Shown here: positions 35,295 to 43,573 of the stretch, piece by piece
Layout: the number at the start of each line of letters is the position of its first letter
Numbering within the stretch: position 1 is the stretch's first letter
From: Pelagicoccus sp. SDUM812003
Lineage (GTDB): Bacteria; Verrucomicrobiota; Verrucomicrobiia; Opitutales; Opitutaceae
Length of the DNA stretch: 64,000 nt
Reading direction: 5' to 3'
Assembly (NCBI RefSeq): GCF_031127815.1
Contig: NZ_JARXHY010000002.1
Location: 310,001-374,000, forward strand
Made by a program: the position numbers and the translations under genes
Notes under the pieces: model-generated
The model's database searches: none
What the model was told of the DNA's origin: nothing
Seen by the model: the letters and a program-made list of their open reading frames with translations, nothing else

Positions 35295-36443
35295 CTACTC
35301 CACTCCGCTATCGATTTCCTGGATCTGGGTCGTCACCGAATACTGCTTTCCTTGCCGGTAGAAAACGATCTCCACCTGCTCGCCCGCCTTTTTCAGGTCG
35401 AAGGCGTGATAGAGATCGTCCACGTTGCGAATCGGGGCGCCATTGACGCCCTGTAGTACATCTCCCAATACAATTCTTCCCATACGGTCGCGCGTCGTTC
35501 CCTGAAGCCCCGCCTTTTCAGCGGGGGATCCCGGCAGGACCTCGCGCAGGAGCACTCCCTCGATGCCCAACCTGCTAGCGAGCCCGGCGAAGCTCTGGTC
35601 GCTAAAGACGGTCACCCCAATTCCAGAACGGATCGGTCGTCCGAATTCTATGATCTGCCCCACGATGCGCTTGATGGTGTTGGACGGGACGGCGAAGCCG
35701 ATACCGGTGGAGTCGCGCAGGATCAGCGTATTCATTCCGATGAGACGACCTTTGCTATCGAGCAGCGGACCGCCGGAATTACCGGGATTGATCGCCGCGT
35801 CGGTCTGGATCATATCGCGAATGGTCACGTTTTTCACGATCGAGGTCATGCTTCGCCCTAGAGCGGAAATCGTGCCCACGGTCAGCGTATGGTCGAGGCC
35901 GAACGGATTGCCGATGGCGATGCTCTTCTGTCCAACCAATATCTTGGAGGAATCCGCCACCAGCTCGCCCAGCGGAGTGACGTTGGTTTCCACCAGATCG
36001 ATTTTCAACACAGCCAAATCCTTGCTGGGCTCCACCCCGACCTTGACCGCCTCGTAGGTGTTGCCGTCGATCAGCGTAACCGCGATGCGATCCGCCTGCT
36101 GCACCACGTGGTAGTTGGTCACGATGTGTCCGCGAGCATCCCAGAGAAAACCGGAACCGGTATTTTGGGGAATCTCCGACACGGTCCAGGTGCGGATGTC
36201 GAACTGATTCTGTATGTTATGGACGAATACAACGGCTGGGGACGCTTTCTGAAAAACCTCGATGGTATTGCGTTCGCCCGGCAAGAACGTCTGATCCGTG
36301 GGTCCGCCGCTTCGAGCGCCATCGCGCGTCCCCTGATGAGTCTCTTCGAAGAGGTAGTTGGCCACGTAGGTGACGAGAAAGACGCAGATCGCGAAAAGCA
36401 GGAAGGGAAAGACGAAGCGGTAGGGTTTGCTGGAATTCGACAT
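35295..36443 (-). CDS. HtrA/DegQ-type periplasmic serine protease with one PDZ domain
   Basis: A 382-residue protein anchored by an N-terminal helix (FVFPFLLFAICVFLVTYVA). The trypsin-like domain shows all three catalytic residues: His in GHIVTNYHVV, Asp in SKDLAVLKID, Ser in INPGNSGGPLL. A single PDZ domain follows (about 280-375; LLREVLPGSPAEKAGLQG, DVLQGVNGAPI). Single-PDZ, anchored members are DegS-like in layout and take part in envelope stress response or quality control. ATG 36443 is chosen because an open extension upstream would run into the divergent fur-like gene. Confidence 0.88.
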   Translation of the reverse strand: MSNSSKPYRFVFPFLLFAICVFLVTYVANYLFEETHQGTRDGARSGGPTDQTFLPGERNTIEVFQKASPAVVFVHNIQNQFDIRTWTVSEIPQNTGSGFLWDARGHIVTNYHVVQQADRIAVTLIDGNTYEAVKVGVEPSKDLAVLKIDLVETNVTPLGELVADSSKILVGQKSIAIGNPFGLDHTLTVGTISALGRSMTSIVKNVTIRDMIQTDAAINPGNSGGPLLDSKGRLIGMNTLILRDSTGIGFAVPSNTIKRIVGQIIEFGRPIRSGIGVTVFSDQSFAGLASRLGIEGVLLREVLPGSPAEKAGLQGTTRDRMGRIVLGDVLQGVNGAPIRNVDDLYHAFDLKKAGEQVEIVFYRQGKQYSVTTQIQEIDSGVE

Positions 36444-36549
36444 GGTTGGGAGTGACTGTCTTCTGTCTAGAGCAGATCTTCGCGGGAGCAAGGAAAGCCC
36501 GAACACGGAAATCAAAAAGAGATTGTCGCAGCCCTGCGGCGACCTAGAC

Positions 36550-36580
36550 TGTTCGTTTTCATGAGCTGCGAAAACGAACA
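36550..36580 (+). promoter_or_regulatory. Perfect inverted repeat around the fur-like start codon
   Basis: TGTTCGTTTTC (36550-36560) and GAAAACGAACA (36570-36580) are perfectly complementary 11-base arms. The nine-base loop begins with the ATG of the fur-like gene. In RNA it would form a hairpin presenting the start codon in the loop; in DNA it would be a 31-bp palindrome suited to a dimeric regulator. Confidence 0.55.
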
Positions 36581-36986
36581 CTTCGACGCCGCGATCTCCT
36601 CGCTGAAGCGCGAGCGCTACCGCATCACCGAGCCACGAAAGGCCCTCCTGCGCCTGCTCGTCGATAGCGAGCGGCCCCTGAGCGCCGAGGAGGCGCACGA
36701 TCGATTGGGCTCCAGCGACTACGATCTGGTCACCGTTTATCGCAATCTCGAAACCTTCGAAACGGCAGGAATCGCCACTCGCATCCTAACCGAGTCCGGA
36801 AAGTCGCTTTTCGAGCTCAATCGCTCCGAACACCACCATCACCACATCATCTGTCGCAAGTGCCACCGAGCCGAGCGGCTCGACCACTGCGAGATCGAAA
36901 AGCTGGAAACCTTGGCCACCAAGCTCGGCTTCACCGAAGTCACCCACGTGCTCGAGCTCTACGGCGTCTGCGACGATTGCCGCTAG
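36561..36986 (+). CDS. Fur-family metal-dependent regulator (Fur/Zur/PerR)
   Basis: A 141-residue protein with a winged helix (about 10-80; RITEPRKALLRLLVDSERPLSAEEAHDRL, YDLVTVYRNLETFETAGIA) and a dimerisation domain with the His-rich EHHHHHIICRKC and a second pair CDDC at the C-terminus, which form the structural zinc site. It could sense iron, zinc or peroxide; the nearby MerC gene makes zinc or another soft metal possible. The start codon lies in the loop of the inverted repeat described separately, which suggests post-transcriptional or auto-control. Confidence 0.88.
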   Translation: MSCENEHFDAAISSLKRERYRITEPRKALLRLLVDSERPLSAEEAHDRLGSSDYDLVTVYRNLETFETAGIATRILTESGKSLFELNRSEHHHHHIICRKCHRAERLDHCEIEKLETLATKLGFTEVTHVLELYGVCDDCR

Positions 36987-37008
36987 GCGAGTGAAACGGG
37001 CCCGCTCC

Positions 37009-37419
37009 CTAGCCGTGCGAGCAGCAAGACCGACGACAGCTCGGCCGATGCCAATGCCAGTTCTTCCAATGACCCATCACGAAAACCAGCCCACCCGCTA
37101 GCGTCGCTACCGGGTGAAACTCCTCGCTCAGGAACGGACGCACGCAGGCGAAAATGGCCACGCCTAGAAGCAGGAACCAAAAGATCTGCTTGCGGCGATG
37201 GCGAAGGTAGCCGCGCCAGTAGCCCCAGGTGGCGACCAGAAAGATGATGCCCATCATCACCCATTCGAATTCGTGATCAGCCACGAAATCCAATCCGATC
37301 AAAGGCAGGATTCCAATCAGAAGCGGCACCGAGAGGCAGTGAATGGCGCACAGCACCGACAGCGAGATCCCCAGCAGGTCCCACGTCTTGTTGTCTCCGA
37401 TCTCCTCGCTCTCACGCAT
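37009..37419 (-). CDS. MerC-domain membrane protein
   Basis: A 136-residue protein with four membrane helices. The first contains LSVLCAIHCLSVPLLIG, whose CxxxC pair is the MerC hallmark for metal binding, and the C-terminus is rich in Cys and His (HWHRPSCRRSCCSHG). MerC proteins move mercuric or other soft metal ions inward; chromosomal relatives are also found in zinc regulons. ATG 37419 is used; a TTG at 37455 falls inside the palindrome. It converges on the fur-like gene with only about 20 bp between stops. Confidence 0.82.
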   Translation of the reverse strand: MRESEEIGDNKTWDLLGISLSVLCAIHCLSVPLLIGILPLIGLDFVADHEFEWVMMGIIFLVATWGYWRGYLRHRRKQIFWFLLLGVAIFACVRPFLSEEFHPVATLAGGLVFVMGHWKNWHWHRPSCRRSCCSHG

Positions 37420-37449
37420 TTTCCCATGCAAGAATGAAACCGCGGGGTA

Positions 37450-37466
37450 ATGCAAGGCATTTGCAT
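37450..37466. promoter_or_regulatory. Palindrome in the merC promoter region
   Basis: ATGCAA (37450-37455) and TTGCAT (37461-37466) are inverted with a five-base centre, about 31 bp before the MerC start. Fur-family operators in several phyla are palindromes with TGCAA-like arms, so the adjacent Fur-type regulator is the natural candidate. Inferred. Confidence 0.4.
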
Positions 37467-37528
37467 GTAATATCGCTATAAATTTGCGTTTAGAGCAAGA
37501 CTCCCTGCTGCGAAGCGGGTTCGAGGTT

Positions 37529-39493
37529 CTAGGCTCCTTGGCGGGCGAGCAGCTGCACTCGCTGGTCCTTGCGGCAGAGTTCGATGCTGTTGATCGATTC
37601 GAGCGTCGGCTCCAGGCTGGAGAGTCGAATGGGTTTTGGGATGTATCCTTGCGCTCCCAGCCGTCGAGCGGAGGAACGGTCCCGCGGATCGGTGGAGGTC
37701 GAGCAGATGATCACCGGAATTCCGGCGAAACGCTCATCCTGCTTCATCAACTGGAGAAACTCGAACCCATCCATCACCGGCATGTTGATGTCCAGAAGGA
37801 TGAGGTCGATGGCGCTGCGGTTCTCGTCCTCGAGCAATGCGAGGGCCTCCGCTCCATTGTTGACCGCCTGGATGTTCATTTCCAACTGATCAAGCTTCTG
37901 CAACATCATACGGGTCAACATGATATCGTTTGGATTATCCTCCACGTGCAGCACGTTTGCGATGCGCTCGACGTGTTGGCCTTGAGGCTTCGAGCGATAC
38001 GAACGCTTGGCTTCGAGCTCCACACGCGGATTGGAGGCCGCTGGCAGGGAGAACCATACGCAAGCCCCTTCGGCCCTGCCTCCCTCGAAACCGATTTCGC
38101 CTCCGTTCTTCGAAACGATCTTCCGGCAGATGCTCAAGCCCAACCCGGAGCCCTTTCGATGTCCGTCGGAAAGGCGCTTGAAAGGCTGGAACACCCTTTC
38201 CTGGAAGCGTTCAGGGATGCCGGGGCCATTGTCTTGCACGCGAAAAACCACAGACTCGCCCTCGCGCCTTCCCGATATGGAGACCCTCGCCAGCTCCCGG
38301 TCGCTGTAGTTCAGGGCGTTGCTGATCAGGTTTTGAAACAGCGTGACCGCTTGCGGCTGGTTGGCTTCGACCCAGGGCAGGTCCTCGATCACGATCTCGT
38401 TGGGAATCTCCTCAAGCAGATTCGACAGGTTGTTCAGGGCCTGATCCACCAGGTCATTTCCATCGTAGGATCTCCTATTCTCGCTGAGGCCGTCCTCCTC
38501 GATGCAAGTGTAGTCATGCACCATATCCACCAAGCGAGACATGTGCTCCGCCGTGCTGGCGGTTCGCTCCAGCAGCTCTCGGTTCTCGCCGCCGATCTCC
38601 GAACTGCCCATGATGATCTCCATGTAGGAACGGATCGAACGCACCGGTTCCTTCAGGTCGTGAGCCAAGGCCCGCGTGAACACTTCCAAGGTGTCCCGCT
38701 GCTCGTTCACCTTCTGAATCAAGGCCTGGCGATGGCAGGCGTTTAGAATCACTTGATGCAGGATCTCTTCGTTGACCGAAGATTTGCTGATGTAGTCCTG
38801 CGCCCCCATGCGCAGCGCCTTCACCGCTACGTCCTGACTGCCCAAGCCCGTCAGGAAGATCACTGGGATATTGGGATAGCGCATCCGAACCTCGGTCAGC
38901 ACCTCCAGCCCATTGCGCCCCGGCAGCGAGTAGTCCAGCAGCAAGCAGTCAGGCTTCGAATGCTCCAACTCCTTTAGGGCCGATTCGCCATCGACCGCCT
39001 CCTCGACTTCGTATTCAAAATCCCTTACCTTTTTGAGCGCCCTGACAAAGGCGTCCCGATCGTCTTCGTTGTCATCCACCAGCAGCACCTTCTTCGACGG
39101 AGCAGCCGCTTCGCCCGGGGAAAGCTCTTGATCGAAGTCGATGGTCCGGCCGCTCCCGCGTGGAGATTGTCCAGCCTCGCTCTCAATCGCCGCCTTCAGC
39201 AGTTTCTCCAACTCCTGGCCCTGCTGCTTCGGTATGACCAGCGCCGGCAAGCTCGGCCTGGCCCGCTGGATCTGCAGGATGGTTGATCGAATCTCGTCCG
39301 TGGACAGCGAGAAATCGAGCAAAACCAGGTCCGGGGGATCCGATTCGATGCCGTGACCGTCCCACTGCTCGAAGGCTTCGAATTCGAAACGAAAAGCCGC
39401 TTTGGAGCGCCACTGCGTCGCGATCTCCTTGATTTGGTCGGGAGAAAGCTCTTTGAGCAGCACGAGGATCTTGTATTCGCTTTTCGAGGTCAT
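37529..39493 (-). CDS. Multi-receiver hybrid histidine kinase
   Basis: A 654-residue soluble protein. A degenerate receiver-like segment comes first (about 1-115; DLVLLDFSLS), then a full receiver (about 143-265; KKVLLVDDNEDDRDAF, phospho-Asp in CLLLDYSLPG), a HisKA helix pair with HDLKEPVRSIRSYME, a HATPase (NLISNALNYSD, DNGPGIPERF, GSGLGLSICRKI) and a C-terminal receiver (NVLHVEDNPNDI, LILLDINMPVMDG). The receivers are of the Rcp1 type. ATG 39493 lies two bases after the stop of the response-regulator gene; the open frame upstream is a shadow of that gene. Confidence 0.88.
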   Translation of the reverse strand: MTSKSEYKILVLLKELSPDQIKEIATQWRSKAAFRFEFEAFEQWDGHGIESDPPDLVLLDFSLSTDEIRSTILQIQRARPSLPALVIPKQQGQELEKLLKAAIESEAGQSPRGSGRTIDFDQELSPGEAAAPSKKVLLVDDNEDDRDAFVRALKKVRDFEYEVEEAVDGESALKELEHSKPDCLLLDYSLPGRNGLEVLTEVRMRYPNIPVIFLTGLGSQDVAVKALRMGAQDYISKSSVNEEILHQVILNACHRQALIQKVNEQRDTLEVFTRALAHDLKEPVRSIRSYMEIIMGSSEIGGENRELLERTASTAEHMSRLVDMVHDYTCIEEDGLSENRRSYDGNDLVDQALNNLSNLLEEIPNEIVIEDLPWVEANQPQAVTLFQNLISNALNYSDRELARVSISGRREGESVVFRVQDNGPGIPERFQERVFQPFKRLSDGHRKGSGLGLSICRKIVSKNGGEIGFEGGRAEGACVWFSLPAASNPRVELEAKRSYRSKPQGQHVERIANVLHVEDNPNDIMLTRMMLQKLDQLEMNIQAVNNGAEALALLEDENRSAIDLILLDINMPVMDGFEFLQLMKQDERFAGIPVIICSTSTDPRDRSSARRLGAQGYIPKPIRLSSLEPTLESINSIELCRKDQRVQLLARQGA

Positions 39494-39495
39494 TT

Positions 39496-39933
39496 TCAAT
39501 TTGGGAGAAGCGCCACGCCAAACCAGTAGTCCCGCAAGCGAACCGCCGCCTTGACCAGATTGTCGAATTCCACCGGTTTCTGGATATAGGTGCTGGCCCC
39601 CTCGTGATAGCAGAAGTCCACGTCCAGCTCGCTCGATGAAGTGGTCAGCACGATCACCGGAATGCTGCAGACTTTCGGATCCTTCTTGATCTCCTTCAGG
39701 GCGCTTCGCCCGTCCATGCCTGGCATGTTCAGATCGAGCAGGATCATGCAGGGCAGCTCCTCCGGTGGCCCGTCCTTGCGCTGCTGCAGGAAATCCAGGC
39801 CTTCTCGAGCGTTCTTGCACCAATGGATGGGGTTCATGAGCTTGGCCTGTCGAAAGCTGCGCTCGGTGGCTTCGTAGTCGTCGTAGTTGTCTTCGATCAA
39901 CAAGATCGGTCTGAGACTTCGCTGCTTATTCAC
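39496..39933 (-). CDS. Rcp1-like single-domain response regulator
   Basis: A 145-residue receiver protein without an output domain: PILLIEDNYDDYEATERSF, phospho-Asp in MILLDLNMPGMDGRSAL, switch Thr in VIVLTTSSSE and Lys in YIQKPVEF. Extended loops after the first helix are typical of receivers that serve phytochrome-like kinases. GTG 39933 overlaps the TGA of the upstream kinase (GTGA), which fixes the start and implies coupled translation. It probably carries phosphate between the two kinases. Confidence 0.85.
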   Translation of the reverse strand: MNKQRSLRPILLIEDNYDDYEATERSFRQAKLMNPIHWCKNAREGLDFLQQRKDGPPEELPCMILLDLNMPGMDGRSALKEIKKDPKVCSIPVIVLTTSSSELDVDFCYHEGASTYIQKPVEFDNLVKAAVRLRDYWFGVALLPN

Positions 39934-41471
39934 TTCTCGCTCCTCTCTCGACTCGATCGAGCCTGGGCGCTTTCGCACAGGGTGAAGTAGAAGCAGCTGC
40001 CCTGCCCCAACGCTGACTCCAACCAGATCTCGCCCTTGTGGCGCTGCACGATCTTCTTGACGAAGGTCAGCCCCGCCCCCGTGCCCTTGGACTCGTCCTC
40101 CTCATTGTTCAGTCGCTTGAACATGCGAAAGATGTCCTCGTGAAAGCTCGGATCGATTCCGTATCCATTATCCCTGACGTAAAACACGTTTCGCTTCCCA
40201 TCGATCTCATCCAGAAACCCGATCTCCACCTTCTTGCGCGGAGCGTCGTTGTACTTGATGGCGTTGGTGATCAGATTTCGAAACACCTCCTTCACCCGCA
40301 CGCCATCGCATACCACTTGCGGCAAGCGCTCCGCTACCACCACTTCCGCATGCTGTTCCTCCAGCGTCGTCTCCATCATCATGCAAATCTCAGAAACCAT
40401 GTGATTCAGGTCCGTCTTCTGGATGGCCAGATCCTGGCGACCGAGCCGGGAGAAATAGAGAAGGTCGTTGATGAGCGCCTCCATGCGTCCGCAGAGGTAG
40501 CGCATCCTCCTGAGCCGCTTCGATCCGTCCGCTTCGATCTTTTGGCCGTAGTCTTCCTCCAGGAACCGCGCGTTGTTGGTCAGACCGCGCAGCGGCTCCT
40601 TCAGGTCGTGCGAGGCAATGTACGCGAAGTCGTCGAGCTCGCGGTTGCTGACGCGCAGCGACTCGATCATGCGCACACGCTCCTGCTCCGCTTCCTTGCG
40701 ATCCGTGATGTCTCGAATGATGCCCACGAACATCTGCTTGCCGGATACCTCCATCTCGCTCACCGCCAGATCCATGGGAAAGACCGAGCCATCCTTGCGA
40801 CGAGCCGCCACCTCGCGACCGATGCCGATGATCTTTCGCTCCCCTCCATGGCGATAGTTGGAGAGGTAGCCGTCGTGTTCGGAGTGATACGGCTCGGGCA
40901 TGAGCACCTTCACGTTTTTCCCGCAGACCTCATCCGAACGGTATCCGAATATCCGCTCCGCCGCGGGATTGAACGATTGGATGCAGCCGCGATTGTCAAT
41001 CGTCACCAACCCATCGATGACAGCGTGCATCACCCCCGTCAGCTCCTCGGTCAAGCGCTCCGCCTTCTTGCGCTCCGTGATGTCCCGCACGATTCCCACA
41101 TAGAGCTCGTCCTCCGCGATCTTCATGGAACTGATCCCCAGCTCGATCGGAAAGACCGACCCATCCTTTCGCTTGGCCTGCAGCTCCCGCCCGGGCACCC
41201 CCATCACCTTGGCATTGCCGGTGGCGTGGTAGTTCTTCAGATACTGGTCATGCTCCGAGTGATACGGCTCGGGCATCAGAACGCTCACGTTTCGCCCCAC
41301 CAGCTCCTTAGCCTGGTAGCCAAACACCTTTTCCGCCGCCCGGTTCACGGACATGATGCGCCCCTTGCGATCGATGGCGATGATGCCGTCGACCACGGTG
41401 TCCAAAATCGCTTGCAGAAAGTCCTTGGGCGGTGACGCCGCAGGACTTTGCTTGTCGTCGGGATCGAGCAT
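39930..41471 (-). CDS. PAS-PAS histidine kinase (FixL-like PAS domains)
   Basis: A 513-residue soluble kinase. Two near-duplicate PAS domains (about 20-135 and 145-260) share PEPYHSEHD and RKDGSVFP, typical of FixL-like S-box domains. Whether heme is bound is uncertain. The kinase core has HisKA with ASHDLKEPLRGLTNNARFLEED and HATPase motifs NLITNAIKYND, DNGYGIDPSF and GTGAGLTFVKKI. It is the first gene of the three-gene phosphorelay. ATG 41471 matches a normal N-terminus; the extra 22 residues upstream look non-coding. Confidence 0.87.
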   Translation of the reverse strand: MLDPDDKQSPAASPPKDFLQAILDTVVDGIIAIDRKGRIMSVNRAAEKVFGYQAKELVGRNVSVLMPEPYHSEHDQYLKNYHATGNAKVMGVPGRELQAKRKDGSVFPIELGISSMKIAEDELYVGIVRDITERKKAERLTEELTGVMHAVIDGLVTIDNRGCIQSFNPAAERIFGYRSDEVCGKNVKVLMPEPYHSEHDGYLSNYRHGGERKIIGIGREVAARRKDGSVFPMDLAVSEMEVSGKQMFVGIIRDITDRKEAEQERVRMIESLRVSNRELDDFAYIASHDLKEPLRGLTNNARFLEEDYGQKIEADGSKRLRRMRYLCGRMEALINDLLYFSRLGRQDLAIQKTDLNHMVSEICMMMETTLEEQHAEVVVAERLPQVVCDGVRVKEVFRNLITNAIKYNDAPRKKVEIGFLDEIDGKRNVFYVRDNGYGIDPSFHEDIFRMFKRLNNEEDESKGTGAGLTFVKKIVQRHKGEIWLESALGQGSCFYFTLCESAQARSSRERSEK

Positions 41472-41693
41472 TGATGAAAAAGGCGTTGGATTCGGGAAAC
41501 TGGGCCGCGGGGCCGGGCCCAGCAGCTCGAGGACCACTGATGCGGTTTACGAATCGGGCAGCCTACTGCCCATCCCGCCCAGCGTCAAGGAGCGGAAGCA
41601 GACTTTCACGCAAGCGGAATCACGTATCGTGTTTCGCCCTATCTATCGCCTTGACGCCATTCGAGACGCTGGCAGGAGCGGCGCGCCCCCCGT

Positions 41694-42536
41694 TCAAGCC
41701 CCGGAAGCGACCAGCAGCTCCGCCTTGCGCTGCATGACCCATTTCTCGATCCGGTCCAGGGCCTGCGGGTACTTGGGATCGTCTTTTTTCATGCGATCCA
41801 AAATACCGATCGCGGCCACCGCGTAGTCGTTGGGGATGGCCGTCGGCAGCGTGTCGAGCTCCCTGGGGTCCATCTCGCCGTTTCGGATCATCTGGCGAGC
41901 TTCCACCTCCAGCTCGTTGCGGGTTCCGCCCGCGGTATCGGTGATGTTCGCGTTCTTCTTAGATGGCGCCCCGCCACCGCCGCCGGACGGCTCGCCCGAG
42001 CTGCCGTCGTTCTTCTCGCGCTCCTCGCCCCCGTGACGCGGCGAGCGCTCGACGCTGCTCGGGTAGCTCTTCCCGTCCTTTCCGATCACCAAATCCGGAT
42101 TGTCCAGCCCCATGGACTTGCGCACGCGGCGGACCAATTCGATGGAAACCTTGCAGATGTCCGCCAAGTAGGCGTTGGAGCGATCCGACCATTCCTCCAG
42201 CGCGATCTCCGCCGCGTGCCGCTTGTCGGCATTGGTGCGATAAAGCCCGTTGGTGGCGTTGGCTCCGAGGGCCGCGATCAGAGCGTCCGTGCGCGAACCT
42301 TCGTGCACCTCGGCGAGTATGTCCTTCTCCTCGAGACGCTTGGCCGCGAGGAAGCGATGGAAACCGTCGGCCAGAAAATACTTGGAGCCATCATAGTAGA
42401 GCGAAATGGGAGGGAACTCCGCCCCTTGCTTCATGTTTTCAGCATAGCCAGCGATCGCTTCGTCGTTGGTTTCCACCCGGGTCTGGGTGCCTGCGTAGAT
42501 GTCGATTTCGTCTAGATTGATTCGTTGGAGGCTCAT
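41694..42536 (-). CDS. ParB-like nuclease domain protein
   Basis: A 280-residue protein. The N-terminal ParB/Srx fold (about 1-95) has ADGFHRFLAAKRL, the ParB nucleotide-binding motif. A helical DNA-binding-like region follows (RHAAEIALEEWSDRSNAYLADICKVSIELVRRVRKSMG), then a Gly/Ser-rich linker (about 170-195) and a helical tail. No ParA, parS or plasmid gene accompanies it, so it is not the chromosomal segregation ParB. More likely it is a regulator or accessory protein, as in phage- or plasmid-derived ParB-domain proteins. Confidence 0.75.
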   Translation of the reverse strand: MSLQRINLDEIDIYAGTQTRVETNDEAIAGYAENMKQGAEFPPISLYYDGSKYFLADGFHRFLAAKRLEEKDILAEVHEGSRTDALIAALGANATNGLYRTNADKRHAAEIALEEWSDRSNAYLADICKVSIELVRRVRKSMGLDNPDLVIGKDGKSYPSSVERSPRHGGEEREKNDGSSGEPSGGGGGAPSKKNANITDTAGGTRNELEVEARQMIRNGEMDPRELDTLPTAIPNDYAVAAIGILDRMKKDDPKYPQALDRIEKWVMQRKAELLVASGA

Positions 42537-42692
42537 GTAGTGAGAAAATAAATACTGTTTTTCCTAAAAATGGAGTTTTGGGAGGGCCACAGGTTCAGGC
42601 TTGCGTGGAATCTGGCAATGAAAATCCCGAGCAAATCGTTCCTCCTGTTGGCGACCATCGAATCCTCCCAACTCGCATGCCCATCTAAAACA

Positions 42693-43295
42693 ATGACTAG
42701 CAAACTCTTCACCTTTGGGATAGCTCTTCTGCTCTCCCTCCAAACCGCCATGACTGCAGAAACGGAAGCTCGCGAATCGCAAGAACTCGAAACCATCACC
42801 CTCGGCGCCGGATGCTTCTGGTGCGTCGAAGCGGTGTATCAGCGCATCGATGGCGTGAAAAGCGCCGTCAGCGGCTACATGGGCGGACACGTGGAAAACC
42901 CCAGCTACAAAGCGGTCTGCACCGGAGAAACCGGACATGCCGAAGTGGTGCAGGTGGCGTTCGACCCGAAGGAGGTCTCGCTCGAACGGATTCTGGAGGT
43001 TTTCTGGGCGTCTCACGATCCCACCACCCTCAACCGCCAAGGTGCGGACGTGGGCACGCAGTACCGCTCAGCGATCTACTACAACGACGAACGCCAAAAG
43101 CGCATCGCGGAAGCCTCCAAGAAAGCGGCCGACGCATCGGGCGACTTCCCCGATCCTATCGTGACGGAGATCACCGCCGCGGCCACTTTCTACCGAGCCG
43201 AGGACTATCACCAGGAATTCTACGAGTTGAACAAGACCTACCCCTACTGCCGAGCGGTCATCACTCCAAAGCTCAAAAAGCTCGGTTTGGAATAG
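42693..43295 (+). CDS. msrA: Periplasmic peptide methionine sulfoxide reductase A
   Basis: A 200-residue protein with a signal peptide (FGIALLLSLQTAMTA). The MsrA core follows: LGAGCFWCVEAVYQRIDGV with the catalytic Cys in GCFWC, GYMGGHVENPSY, EVVQVAFDPKEVS, FWASHDPTTLNRQGADVGTQYRSAIYY and the C-terminal YPYCRAVI, whose Cys could be the resolving one. It reduces S-methionine sulfoxide in exported proteins. ATG 42693 is chosen since it begins the signal peptide; in-frame codons upstream look non-coding. Confidence 0.9.
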   Translation: MTSKLFTFGIALLLSLQTAMTAETEARESQELETITLGAGCFWCVEAVYQRIDGVKSAVSGYMGGHVENPSYKAVCTGETGHAEVVQVAFDPKEVSLERILEVFWASHDPTTLNRQGADVGTQYRSAIYYNDERQKRIAEASKKAADASGDFPDPIVTEITAAATFYRAEDYHQEFYELNKTYPYCRAVITPKLKKLGLE

Positions 43296-43573
43296 CCAAG
43301 CCAATCGAGGAGGCCAGGCCGGCCCCATCGGCTCCACACGCCAACGGCCCCATCGGCAAATGGCAGCGTTACCGGATCGTTTGTCCCGCAGGGCGGAGCG
43401 AAGGCTAGCGCAGGTGACTATTGAGGGCGATCTGAGCAAACCGATGCTTGATCGGTCGCGGTTTCGCGTTGATTGTAAGTACTCGCCTGCCATCCCCTTG
43501 ACAGCCTTCGACAGGTTCGAAACGCGAGTCTACCTGCACCGGACCTCACGGCTCAGCCAACTCTACCTCCTGA

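Noticed and set aside
37009-37419. Mercury resistance locus
   Set aside because: Only a MerC-like protein; no MerR, MerT, MerP or MerA.
39494-39823. Extended N-terminus of the multi-receiver kinase
   Set aside because: The extra 110 residues are a frame-shifted copy of the response-regulator gene. ATG 39493 follows that gene's stop directly.
41694-42536. Chromosome segregation ParB
   Set aside because: No ParA, no parS-like site and an unusual tail; only the N-terminal domain matches.
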